A DNA stretch of 64,000 nucleotides from Ascidia mentula (taxonomy: Eukaryota; Chordata; Ascidiacea; Phlebobranchia; Ascidiidae): positions 15,071,001-15,135,000 of the forward strand of contig OX387199.1 in the NCBI GenBank assembly GCA_947561715.1, given 5' to 3'. Each line of letters starts with the position of its first letter. Within the stretch, counting starts at the first letter, position 1. Positions 10,501 through 21,039 of this stretch are shown here, piece after piece. The notes below the pieces were generated by a model. The model saw only the letters and a program-made list of their open reading frames with translations, was not told the origin of the DNA and made no database searches. Both the position numbers and the translations under genes were made by a program.

Positions 10501-13500
10501 TTGGTTTCTCCACTTCCACAAATCAGGTGTGTATCGCAATGTTCTGGGGTTAACGGTAGGATGCTTGTATATATTCTCAATACACAATTAAGATGTGTAT
10601 AAGCTGCAGACAGATGGCCACTGTTTCGACCTAAAAGGTCTCATCAGTGCAGCTGGTGTGACTATAAGACGACTTTGCTGACCAAACGGCCAAGCAAAGA
10701 CTTCCACACAATTAAGATGTTCGCATTTCATTTATCGACCATGACTTTACAGACTACACCACTCAAATACGTAGTTGCTTACGCAAAATCAGCAGTTTTA
10801 TTGCAAAGAGCACATAAATTAACCTTCAATGCATGCGCCAAAAGTTTTAAACGAAGCCTGTCTTTTTAATATTGGGTGTGTTGATTTTGCGTTAATGTTG
10901 CAGCTTGCTTTTCTAGAATGGTCATTTGTTTGTGGGCGCAGTGGGAGCTTTTGACCGAGCAGGTTCTTTTGCTAATTACAACTCACCTGATGATTCTGCA
11001 GCTGGTTTACTTGGCTTGACTGGTCTAGAAGTTATAATGAGTCCAGAGAACATAACACACCTGAGAGAATCTTACTTGGGTCAGTACAATGTTTCTCGAC
11101 TTTTATATTCTTGTTGGGCCTTACTGCTCAACCGGAGAGAGCAACGGGTAGACGTTAACTTGTCAGTACCACGAAGTTGGAAATTCTGGGCCTTCGTATA
11201 TTAACCGGCAAGACCATATCCTTCACCAACTTTATTGACCAGACCAGATTGGTCAAAACAGTGCGCAGCTCGTTTCCTTTTGTGTTCCCAAGAAAAATTC
11301 TTTTTTGCATTTACGTAATATTAAACGCATATAAATTACGTAATATAGATACCATGATTCACAATTCTATATTGATGCAAGTCGAAGAGAGTAAGTGGGT
11401 TTTGAGATTTGTTACGAAATGCGACTTTCAGCTAATAGAAATGTCTTCAAACGGACTCAAGTTCAAATGTAACAACTTAGTTTGCATTAAGAATCAACCA
11501 CTGATGTTCAGTGGTTAACATTGATATTCGAGCACGTATTACTTTGGCAGGTTACTCCACGACAAGCGGAAGGTTCCTTAACGGGTCAACGGAGTTCATA
11601 GTTAGTGGATCTCCAAGATACCATTCTAGGGGACAGGTATGAGACCACATGAGCGGAATTTTGCCTTTTTGTCTCGATGTCAACCAACCCATAGACACCT
11701 GTTGTAAATCATACTTATCTAGGTTCTTATAATGGTATCATCGGAGACCCAGTCACCTTCCACTTTCTACTATTCCCTGCATCTTCATGGACCCTTGTGG
11801 CAACTTGGTGCGTATTTCGGACAGTCTGTGTTAGCGATGGATACGAATGGCGATAGTTACGACGATTTGCTGGTGTCCGCACCACTTTTTTCTGACAACG
11901 TCGGCTACGACCATGGTCGGGTTTTCGTTTACATGAACAACCCAAAAAATCCTGGCCCTTCACAATGGGTAGGTTCCTTGACAGTTTACTAACCGCAAAA
12001 GTAAAATAAACCTTTTACCAATTCATAAGATTACCTTAGACAATAACCTTGTTTAAATATTCAGCTGTCGACAAGGCTACTGCTTCGACCCAATGGGTCC
12101 CAGCAATGCAGCCATGGTGTGACTAAAACGATTTGTCAGCTCAATTGCAGACAAGACTTCTACTTTGTGTTGACTCTACAGCCATCATCAAATTAAATAA
12201 ATCATGTATAAGCAATACATATAAGTAGTGCTTAAAACAAAATTGTAATTTTTTTTTTAAATTGTAGTGAAATGTCAATTGGAAATTCGACGCAACAGCA
12301 AAATTTAAAAAAACAACAACAACAACACAAAACTGTCGTACTATTCGGCACTAAAATTTAGTTTTTTTTTTATAAATAATAAAATTTTCACCAGGTTAAT
12401 TCCACATACGTTCCGATGATGTTGGTCGGTAACAACGTCAACACGGCACGTTTTGGTCTATCCATGGCAACACCCGGGGATGTTGATCTTAATGGTTACG
12501 ATGACGTCATAATAGGCGCCCCGGGAGAATCATTGACGTCTTCAGGAAGTGGAGCTGTGTACGTTTACTATTCCAGCGCCCAAGGCTTGTCCAATTCATA
12601 TAAACAGGTTTGAGACGTTGATTGATTTGTAACATGAGTCAGGAACTGCCTTCCGCAATAACTACCGCAAGTGATTCCACTTCGCAGCGAATGTGTTTCA
12701 GTGTGGAGGTTTTAGAAACTACACAATAAAATAACCACGAGGCCAAAACAGTAACGTATGCCTGAATGCGAATTTTGTGAAACCTCCATATCTTTGGAAA
12801 TTCTTTCTTCAACTAATACAATGCGGCCCAACTACTTCCGCCTACTTTATACAGAGAATCGAAGGAAGCTCTGTTGCGCCATCATTGGTCAACTTTGGAT
12901 ATTCTTTTGGAATCGGACCAAGCCAAGGAACAGACGTAGACAACAACCACTATCCTGACTTGTGGATGGGGGCTGCTTCCAGCGATACTGTAGTAATACT
13001 ACGTGCAAGACCGGTGATAGACGTTTCATGCAAAGTACGGGTACATCGCCCGGTCATTGACGTAACCACGTGCATAAATGACATCACCATGCCTTGTGCG
13101 GCGTTTCAGACTTGTCTAAACGCAAATACCAGGGACCACAGCTCCTTTGATGGTTTCGGCAAGTACTATTTTGTTAGTTGGTTGGCAGAACATCACTCCG
13201 AGTAAACAACGGGATGTTTTTGTGCAGATATGGTTACGACTCTTACCCTCGACAGTCTTTCTAACAGCATCGATGGATCAAGAATAGTGCTGATAGGTAA
13301 CGCCAGTATTTCCGCGCGCCAATTTGTTACCTCGACTGAGACATGCAGAAACTACAGCGTCCGCATCAATGTAAGTTAAAGAGGCAGATCACTATGGGTA
13401 GCAGTAGGAAAAGGTTTGACAAGTCCTACTTAACATTTCCCTCCCATGAGAAAACAACATATACTACTCAAAAACTGCAGTAAACAGTCACAGTAATTTT

Positions 13501-16500
13501 GATCACAATAAAAATAAATATTAATTTATTTATTACGTAAATATGTGATTAAGTGCCAACAGTAAATTCTCCTTCTCTTTAAAACAAACAGGCACCCGAG
13601 TTTTTACGGATCGGCGGCTTAACTACACCAATCAGGGTGACCTACAGCTATGATTTTTCATCCCAGCACAAAGCACAAGTTATGTCCCCCGTGACAGACA
13701 CCCTAGGAAAGAATTTCGCGTACGCTGATTGGACGATTTACAACGGTTGTCAGGGAAACAACTACACGTGCAAAGGCGATCTTGCGTTAAAAGTTTCCTA
13801 CTCGTAAGCTGTTTGTTTTACTTTTCTGAATGACCGCAAAAAGGCAACAGAAACCAAATGATGTTTTCAGGATTCCACAAAGCAGCCAAGCGTACGTAAT
13901 CAAGAGTAGTGAAAACGTATTTTCATTGGCCGTTACCATTAGTAACCACGGACCTGATCCCGCTTTCTCCGTTAGGCTTGAAATTACATCTCTATCGATT
14001 GGAGTCAGTCAGGTTAGCAAAACCTTTGGCTGTAATATGTCTAAAGCTAATAAAAATTTTTGTGGGGTTTGCAATACTATTAAAAACTGTTTATTCGCAA
14101 TAATTAACAGATTGTCAAACTCTGAATATTGACTGTTCGTTGAAACTCACAAGAATAGCCTCTTAACGAGTTTCGACAATTCAAATAAAGTTAACGCCAC
14201 TGTTAGTTTAAACAAGGCATGTTCATTTGTTTAGATTCTTTCCACTTGTGCGGATATTTTTCCGAGTGAAAGTGGAAACAGAAAGACGGTGATCGTTTTA
14301 AAATCACCCATCTCGCTTCTGTCCAGTGGTGATCAGGTAACTTTTGTCTGATATTATTCCTACTTTTGAAAGTAACGAAACACGGACGATGGGTAAAGTC
14401 ATAATACATTTTTATGGTAAATTTTGCAAAAGAAAATTGCATTTGTATTATTCTCAAAATACTTAATTACCATTTCGCAATAAAAAGAAGTGAAGTTTAA
14501 TGACAAAAATTTTAATGTGTGCGATTCCGAACAGTGCAAGGTCGAAATTCTTTACGCTCTTCAATCGCTCACGAGGAGGGCTACGGTTGACAAACTTGCG
14601 ATTCATGGAGAACTCCTGTCAGGGTAAACTGCAACACATTTTCATTAACTTTTCCACAGTCCAACAGTAAAGCACAGCACAACATGTTGTAACAAGATGG
14701 TTTTGCGTAATTTCCGTATCAATGATTACATAGGTTATTGCAATCAATATTTTTAACCGGTGGGAAAATGGCAAGTTAAATGTGGGTTTGAAAATGTATT
14801 CCAGATATGAAAAACATACGGATACGAACAAATTTAACAACGATTTTAACTACGAAAGAAGCATTAAATACGATGTTAACCTTGCTGTAACCAGGTTAGT
14901 AGGTTTTTATTTCAACATTGTTAATTTTTTTTTGGTTATCATTGAGGAATTACCAAATTTCTCAGAGTAAATCAACAATATCTTTTATTAGCATTTTACC
15001 ATTAAAAATAAAAAAAATGTAACACAATCATGTAATGTGGAGTTTTGCAGACAATGTCGAAAAAACGATATTTTTTTCAGTCAAAGCCCGAGCTACACGG
15101 TCTTTTTCCAATCAAATCAATTAACTTCACGAAACACAATTCAATCAATCATGGATCCGGTGTTCCCTGCACCAATCATACATACGTTTAGGGTTCGTAA
15201 GAGCACAAGAAAATACAACATATCTACAAGTGACATAATTTTATTATTTTGATCCACGCTGATGCAGATCTACAACAAGGGATCGCAACTGCTTTCATCG
15301 GGTGGTCTTACATTCCAGTGGACCGACATGACTTTAGATGGCTTTCAACTTCTCTACCTGTACCACTTCACGTGTTTGGTATGTTGATGTCGTTGAGTCA
15401 TGTCAGTACAAAGGCATATTTCCTTAGCTCCAACTTCTGTTTTATTGCAAGCCCGCGGCGAAATGCGTTTGCAACCTGAATACAGCGGTCAACAAGTTGG
15501 GTATTCCCCTGACCAACGACACGAGGTTCAGTCACCAGCTTCGCTTTCCTCCAATCGAAGCCAAACCGATCCCACTTAAACCGGTAATATGTTGAGCACG
15601 AAAACATTATGCCTGTTCGTGTTTCGTTTAACTTGCAAGAAACGTTACAAACCTCCTGAAAGCAATGTTACAAGACAGCAGTAGTTTGTTTTTATGTCAA
15701 CAGAACTGCACCAATGTTAAATGCCAAACAATACTGTGTCACGTGACTGATCTTACAGCATTTACGTCCGTGGTTGTAGAAGCTCGCTTCGTCCTCTGGG
15801 CGCCTTCATTTACCGGGGTGAGAACTGAAATGCCACAAAATAATATACAAACATTTTTTGTTTCGTTCTTGGTGTGTTTTTTGCAGAACAACGTGGAAAG
15901 TTCGCCGACTTCTAGCGTGATGCTAAACATTTCGTCATCACCGGTTTATCCTATGAAGAATTACGTTGCCCTGGTAACAAAGCCCTGTTAACTTTCCTTA
16001 TTGGTGTCAAAAACACTGCAACATAGATGTGACATAGCTCTGTTAGGCACTTCGCTTATTTTTGTTAGAAATCTAAATGTTATTGAATTTGTGACGTCAG
16101 GCTTCGACCACAATAAAAGCAAACAAGTCACCAGATGCTCTACCACAGTCGAGGGATACCTCGGATATTTTGGCGATTCTCGGTGCAATTCTCGGGGGAG
16201 TAGCCTTACTGTCAATAGTAGTGTTGGTGTGTTGGAAGGTGAGTTAATGAAATTTTGAATTAAATTTAATAAATAAATTTTATGTACAAGTGTCACACAC
16301 AATTAGATAATCATTGTAAGTAATCTTATATTTAACTTCTCTCGGCAAATACAAGATAACGGTGGCTTGAAAATATATATATATGCTGTTGCTTAGATTG
16401 GATTCTTCAACAGCAAGTATAAAGATAAGCTTGTGGAGGCACAACAAGTTGATGAGACACCAACTATAGTAGAAGATATTGAGGAGGAAAAAAACAAAGA

Positions 16501-16504
16501 TTAG
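7581..16504 (+). CDS. Integrin alpha chain with inserted I (VWA) domain, complete, ~28 exons, ~1274 aa
   Basis: Single-pass adhesion receptor subunit that pairs with an integrin beta chain. Exons: 7581-7732, 7845-7981, 8119-8177, 8281-8395, 8739-8853, 9034-9137, 9465-9648, 9849-10030, 10459-10526, 10917-11079, 11551-11636, 11723-11968, 12395-12607, 12855-13158 (or 13152), 13228-13370, 13592-13803, 13871-14012, ~14154-14201, 14235-14336, ~14496-14623, 14805-14894, 15051-15192, 15268-15378, 15452-15583, 15704-15817, 15887-15973, 16101-16238, 16397-16504. Signal peptide at residues 1-20. FG-GAP beta-propeller with Ca-binding loops DTNGDSYDD, DVDLNGYDD and DVDNNHYPD; I domain between blades; thigh/calf region with paired cysteines; TM helix (ILAILGAILGGVALL) in exon 27; tail begins IGFFNSKY and ends in acidic residues. 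No furin site was seen, as usual for I-domain alphas. Exons 18 and 20 are the weakest. Likely one of the ascidian I-domain alphas. Confidence 0.92.
8739..10030 (+). other. Integrin I (VWA) domain, four exons with MIDAS residues
   Basis: About residues 155-349 of the integrin. The metal-ion-dependent adhesion site is readable: the D-x-S-x-S loop is VVDQSGS in exon 8739-8853, the threonine loop is GGKTYTA in exon 9465-9648, and the aspartate loop is VMTDGEAH in the same exon. The final strand VAVGIG and the C-terminal helix (DSLTQVID) are in exon 9849-10030. All key residues are intact, so ligand binding through Mg is expected. Insertion between propeller blades 2 and 3 matches vertebrate I-domain integrins. 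Confidence 0.9.
10602..10654 (-). ncRNA. Complete type-I hammerhead ribozyme candidate, antisense in an integrin intron
   Basis: Read on the minus strand from 10654 to 10602. Helix I 5' strand AGCUGCA (10654-10648), core CUGAUGA (10647-10641), helix II GACCU / UUU loop / AGGUC (10640-10628), core GAAA (10627-10624, the last A opening helix III), helix III ACAG / 7-nt loop UGGCCAU / CUGU (10624-10610), cleavage base C (10609), helix I 3' strand UGCAGCU (10608-10602). Helix I has 7, helix II 5 and helix III 4 perfect pairs. The cleavage triplet is GUC, and self-cleavage would fall between 10609 and 10608. Hammerheads of this kind are known in animal genomes, often tied to retroelements. The motif sits in the intron 10527-10916 and opposes the integrin transcript. 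Pairing was checked by hand only. Confidence 0.82.
12063..12113 (-). pseudogene. Degenerate hammerhead copy in a second integrin intron
   Basis: It aligns along its length with the intact ribozyme at 10602-10654 and has the same orientation. Helix II is kept (GACCC / AUU / GGGUC), as are the GUC triplet and part of helix I (GCUG / CAGC). The CUGAUGA core has become UUGCUGG and GAAA has become GAAG, which should abolish cleavage. Downstream sequence on the plus strand ('gtgtgactaaaacga') is also shared with the first copy ('gtgtgactataagacga'), so the two are copies of a larger element and not chance motifs. Confidence 0.65.
14111..14201 (+). other. Integrin exon with unresolved start or frame
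   Basis: The phase-compatible exon 14154-14201 (NSLLTSFDNSNKVNAT) needs the weak acceptor 'actcacaag'. A better-looking acceptor at 14110 opens a different frame, which reads CQTLNIDCSLKL before hitting a stop. That frame contains two cysteines of the kind expected in an integrin thigh domain. Either the weak acceptor is used and the cysteines are lost, or a one-base difference near 14150 in this assembly or allele hides a longer exon. Confidence 0.5.
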
Positions 16505-16562
16505 GAAAAAAATAATTTCAAAAAACTGGATTATTGCTGATAAATATTACTTGTATTTGGAG

Positions 16563-16568
16563 AATAAA
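16563..16568 (+). promoter_or_regulatory. Polyadenylation signal of the integrin gene
   Basis: AATAAA 59 bases after the integrin stop codon; the first such hexamer downstream of the last exon. Confidence 0.55.
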
Positions 16569-16843
16569 TTTTGGTGACACGCGAAGACAGGCTACTTTAA
16601 GAATGAAATTATTGGAAAGCAAAGCAACTTTATGCAAAATAAGCCTTGGTTTTTGAAATGTAAAAAACGCAGCAGAAAATAATATAGAAGCCCAGGTCAC
16701 GAAAAAAGCCTTATCAAGCGAAGTCATATTCGTCTTTTGATTATAATCATTAACATACTTACTATAGGAAAAATGCAGTGAAAAACTTTACGTAATTTTA
16801 TCGTACAAAAAAACTTTATTGTTACAAAAAAACGCAAAAGTTT

Positions 16844-17032
16844 TTAATGCATTCGCATGATATGGCAGGATCGTACCATTGCACAGGTCCTCACTGGGCG
16901 GTCAAGGTTATTCGGTTTGTGAATGCAAGTATTGTACTTCTCGAAACAACGCTTACATCCACGTCCACAAGACGCTGCGCTAATGGCTAACCACGAGTCT
17001 GTTTCAGCACTACGGTTTACCCCACTTTGCAT
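16844..17032 (-). CDS. Small cysteine-rich ORF, unknown
   Basis: 62 codons from an ATG at 17032 to a stop at 16844. The C-terminal half is dense in cysteine and basic residues (CGRGCKRC, then three further cysteines). I do not recognise the family. There is no clear signal peptide at this ATG; a spliced upstream exon could supply one. The N-terminal part (NRSAETDSWLAISAAS) recurs in decayed form near 18040-18110, where the frame stops before the cysteines. It could be the last exon of a small secreted-peptide gene or a non-coding coincidence. Confidence 0.25.
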   Translation of the reverse strand: MQSGVNRSAETDSWLAISAASCGRGCKRCFEKYNTCIHKPNNLDRPVRTCAMVRSCHIMRMH

Positions 17033-17239
17033 TACTTGTTTGAAACTTCGAATATATAGCTTTAAAACACCAACAGCACGAAAAAGTGTCTCGAATCCTT
17101 CATTAGTTCGGTTTATATCCGTAGTTTCGCTCTAAAGCCAATAAAGCGAGAGGAAGGCGTAAAAGAAATCTAGGTGGCGCTGCGATAAAAAAATCAACGT
17201 GTGATGACTAGTACTTTTATTTGACATCAATGTTTTAAC

Positions 17240-17660
17240 CTCTGCATCTGCTTCTACTCGTCTCTCTGTCTGGTCCGCCCATTCCCCTCGTGTTTGTTTG
17301 AGGCAATTGTTTTCAACTGCTTTACGACGTCCTTCTTCGTTCTCGATCAATCCCTCATTAATCGAGACGGAGTATTCTACTTGCCCGTGATCCAAGCACC
17401 TGTCATGATCGAGACAATGGATATACTCTTGATGCATCCTACGCCTTCGCAATTACAAAGGGGCTCCACTGCAACAAAGTGTTCCTCAGACGAGTATGCG
17501 ATATTACCGGAGGTCAGTGTCGGTATCAGGCGAGCATCGTGCGAGTCTGCAAGCAACCTCACCGGATGGTCGGATAAAAATGACTGGAACAGTGGCTTCA
17601 GAAGTTACAGTTATGTTTCCGGTGGCGGAAAAATCATTGTTTCTTATAACTCTTGATTAA
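17240..17660 (+). other. GC-richer, partly open stretch, unassigned
   Basis: The plus strand is open from 17294 to 17656 (about 120 codons, no ATG at its start) and the minus strand from 17452 to 17132. Base composition around 17420-17600 is closer to the integrin exons than to flanking DNA. No domain is recognised on either strand, so I cannot say which, if either, is coding. Confidence 0.2.
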
Positions 17661-17796
17661 AACCAAATTTTACTCTTGATTCAAACCTGAATTCCATCAA
17701 TTTTATGTTATAATCGACCAAATTAGAATATAGTGACGTCATCATAACAACCTCTCCGGACATGACAACGATTTTTCGTAACTAACTAACTTTTAC

Positions 17797-17835
17797 TCAG
17801 TGCGTGTACACACCCTGTCTGCAGTTTTGCAATAA
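17797..17835 (+). pseudogene. 3' half of a hammerhead-like element
   Basis: The segment begins CAGTGCGTGTAC, shared with the relic at 37099-37110, and ends CTGTC followed by TGCAG. That ending matches the helix III 3' strand, cleavage triplet and helix I 3' strand of the intact ribozyme. No CUGAUGA core lies upstream, so only the 3' half remains. Confidence 0.35.
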
Positions 17836-18044
17836 TATGGGTTTTTTGTACATATATAACTTTTACCCACCTTCAATCATCACAACATACATCTCAACTA
17901 AACTTTCAGTTCACTTGTAAGGTCGCCATTTAATCTACGTTTATTTCAACCAACTTATCTGAGTGTAAGAAACTTCAATGAAAACATTTATACGAAACAT
18001 CGGTATTTATGTTACGCTTCTTAAATAAACGCTCTCCTTGGTTC

Positions 18045-18305
18045 TCAGGACGCTGCATTCACGGCCAACCACAAGCCTGTTCCAGCACAACCGTTTTGAT
18101 AACATCTTGTTCATAAAAACTCTAAAAATACCACAGACGAATCACAATCTGCCAAAAACGGTCTGTCTCGCGATGTCACTTAGCGTCTCGTGTCAGCCCA
18201 GTTTTTCTATTTTCTCCGGCCAGTCATTGGCCCTACCCGTGTCACGTGAGAGGAAAGGAGCTAGCGCTGCGATATAAAATCAACGTGCGGTGGAGACACT
18301 TGGTA
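18045..18305. repeat. Decayed duplicate of 16965-17220
   Basis: Two matching anchors occur in the same order: 'acgctgc....ggc(t/c)aaccac(g/a)ag(t/c)ctgtt(t/c)cagca' at 16975 and 18050, and 'gagaggaa....gcgctgcgata' near 17149 and 18247. The duplicate carries part of the small cysteine-rich ORF with a stop before the cysteines. Confidence 0.55.
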
Positions 18306-18886
18306 AATATATTTGACTAAGCAGGTGGAAGGTGAAATAACAAAAGGTGAAAATAAACGTGGCGTAAAAGAATACGCGTGATACAATGAAAGCATTAAAC
18401 TTGAGAAAAAACGCCAACAAGTGATCGCAAGTTCTTTTGCGCTACATTTACATTGAAATAATACACAGTCTCCCGTACAAGAAATACACCACTTTCTAAT
18501 TAACCACATACAAACGTATATCTTTCATTTGGGATCAGGGTGATTTTGGAAATCGTGATTCAATTGTGCGAATCCCACACGTTTGTTGGTGTGGTCGAAC
18601 GTGGTGTAGTAGTTTCCAGATATTGCCGATGACCCAACATAACATATCTACTGCTTCCCAAAACCAATGTAACATGCTGTCGGTTCCTGTAACACATCGC
18701 CTCATCGTATATCTTTGTATTCAATACAAAAAGTCTCTTCTGGCAACAATATTTATATATAACTTATCAGCATCCTTCAACATTAAAATGCCTGGCAGCA
18801 TCATTAGTAATAAACTTGAGCATTAAAGAATACCTTTACGTAGTAAAAAAAATACAGACGGTATACCAACATACGTGTCCTACTTG

Positions 18887-19122
18887 AATATCATTGACAG
18901 TGTAGCAGAATCACAAGGCGTTTGAGAAAAAAATTCCAAAGGCTTAAAGCTGCTACAGGCCTATTGACGGGAGAACCAACATTACAACCTTTTCAAAGAC
19001 AAATTTCCACCATGAAGCAACGCGTAAATGGATTGGTCGTGCAGTGGAACAAGAAAAAAGAAAGTATAAGGTATGAATGCCACTTACCTGACAACTACCA
19101 TATTCTAAACAGAGGCAAGTGA
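18887..19122 (+). other. Basic helical ORF shared by units 1 and 2, unit 1 copy
   Basis: After an acceptor-like 'cattgacag' the plus frame reads RLRKKFQRLKAATGLL and continues to VVQWNKKK. The unit 2 copy at 33886-34054 is similar over the whole length and ends in a lysine-rich tail, while unit 3 keeps only the last part (about 48230). It may be a 3' terminal exon that alternative channel transcripts could use, or a fragment of another gene. Confidence 0.3.
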
Positions 19123-19199
19123 CGTCAACCGAAACTTATTGTTGTGCACGCTAGGTTTAGTCTTCTCACCCGATATATCTACTCCAGTTGGTTTGACAC

Positions 19200-19620
19200 C
19201 AAAGTAAAACCACTTACCTTTAATATGTACTGCTCAGGAGTGAGTATGTACTCGATGCCTGAGAGCGTGATGATTACATTCGGGAGTGTGGAAATCATTT
19301 AGCAGGAATTCACATCATTTTGATTGGCACCAAGAATATTTCGAATCCTTTCGAATTCATCCCGACATACACAAATATATGGAGACCCTACATCGATTTT
19401 GGCGTTGCAGCCATCAACACAAAATTGTGATCCACTCCGTGAGTTATAATTGACAAACATACCATTTGAACAGTACGATAGTTGAGCCCTCCAGTGAATC
19501 ATGTGGGATCCACACCGCCCAAGTACAATTTGTAGTATAGATTAAAGATGCCGCGCTGTTGTATTTGCGATGTAGGCCTACTGTTGCAGAAGGCAGCATT
19601 AGGTGTGGGAATTAAAGAAT
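19200..19620 (-). pseudogene. Aspartic protease (A1, cathepsin D/pepsin type) remnant, unit 1
   Basis: Minus-strand pieces match the C-terminal lobe of cathepsin D: KLYLGGVDPT, then CNAKIDVGSPY (the second catalytic D-T-G has become D-V-G), then ERIRNILGANQ, then LPNVIITLSG and YILTPEQYILK near 19260-19210. An in-frame TAA separates the last two blocks and is shared with unit 2, so the gene was already dead before duplication. The WILGD exon and the first catalytic aspartate are missing. Confidence 0.7.
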
Positions 19621-20689
19621 GATTTAGTGTTAATATACTTTTTGTATTGCCAACGTTTATTGGAATCAATACCCCAGATGATCTTACCACAAGCAACATC
19701 AGATCTTTTGCACTTAATTGATGGCACCTAAATAAATGAAGTCCTTGTATCAATTGTCACATGGAACAACTGAGGGGCCGTCCAGATTTCGATATCTCGA
19801 ACTTATAAAATGCACTTGATAGTTTCATTTATTATTACAATGACCATATGCATACATTGTCGTAATTGCTCAGTGTTCGTGACCAATTCCAATAGCAGTA
19901 AAAGCGAACTTCACATATTTACTGTGTGTGTATTTCATATTCTCCCTTTCCCGTTCTTTCACGTCTCTGTGCTTTGTCTGTGCTTCTGAAGTTTTATTCT
20001 AAACACAAGGTATAACAACAAGGTAAGATGCAAGGACATGCATAGGAAAAATCTTAATTCGCATCACTTACATGCGACCACAGCAAAGTTTTTCCAACAG
20101 CAGAAGAAATACAACAACTTTCATCTTAGTGACAACATACAAAAAACAGTGAGTTTTTGTATACATCATAACTAACTAATCCTCTGACACAACGTTTAAA
20201 TTTTAGCCAAGCTATTTTGATCAGGGAGGACAAATTTAAATTAAGATGCGAAACCTTTTACACGAAACAATCAACAACTTCATAAACAGGATCTTCGGCT
20301 ATAAATCCTCGTTTTAGTTCTCTTTGCTCTCGCGATGTTATTGTTGATAGAAACTAGTGAGCTTCAAGTACCTTTTCTGATCGTCATCCTGAAACCGCGT
20401 GTGAAAATTTTCTTTTCATTAACAAGGTTCGGTTACAACAACGGTCATTCGCGCCTCTCACAAGTTTTCTTATCTAGCTACTTGCAATTACTAAAATTAG
20501 CCCTTGGTATAAGCTTCCAGAAAGAGTGCTCTTGCTTTGTGTGAATGTTTATCGTAAAACAACACAAATTTGCTTAAATTACTGATAAAACTCAAATGAA
20601 ATGAAATCATGCGTGATTTGCCCCCCAAAAACAATTGTACAGATGAACGATGCACAAAAGAAATAAAATCACAGGTACATGGATAAAAC

Positions 20690-21035
20690 CTACATATCGT
20701 GGGCACAGTGTAAGGTATAGATATTTTATTCTAAATCTACCTATCGTGGACACAGTTTAAGGTATAGGTAATTTACTGTAACGCTAAACAAAGCTACCCA
20801 TCGTGGACAGAGTGCAGGTTATAGCTATTTTATTCTAAATCCACCTATCGTGGACACAGTGAAAGGTATAGCTAATTTACTGTAACGTTTAACAAAGCTA
20901 CCTATAGTGGACAAAGCCTAAGGTATAGCTATTTTATTCCAAAGCTAACTGTCGTGGACACAGGGCAAGGTATAGCTATTTTATTCTAAAGCTACCTATC
21001 GTGGACACAGTGCAAAGTATAGATAATTGAATGTA
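20690..21035. repeat. ~57-bp satellite array, unit 1 first
   Basis: About six units around the core 'ctacctatcgtggacaca' followed by 'gtgcaaggtatagctaatt'. The same family separates the R repeats throughout 20-55 kb. Confidence 0.85.
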
Positions 21036-21039
21036 ACGC

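Noticed and set aside
11177-11518. 113-codon plus-strand ORF inside an integrin intron
   Set aside because: It lies between a well-supported donor at 11080 and acceptor at 11550 with matching phase, and its product shows no integrin or other domain.
10602-12113. The two intron hammerheads as the two ends of one retrozyme
   Set aside because: Three integrin exons lie between them and the second copy is dead, so they are separate insertions.
17132-17452. Minus-strand 106-codon ORF as an upstream exon of the small cysteine-rich ORF
   Set aside because: No donor and acceptor pair in matching phase could be found to join them, and composition is ordinary.
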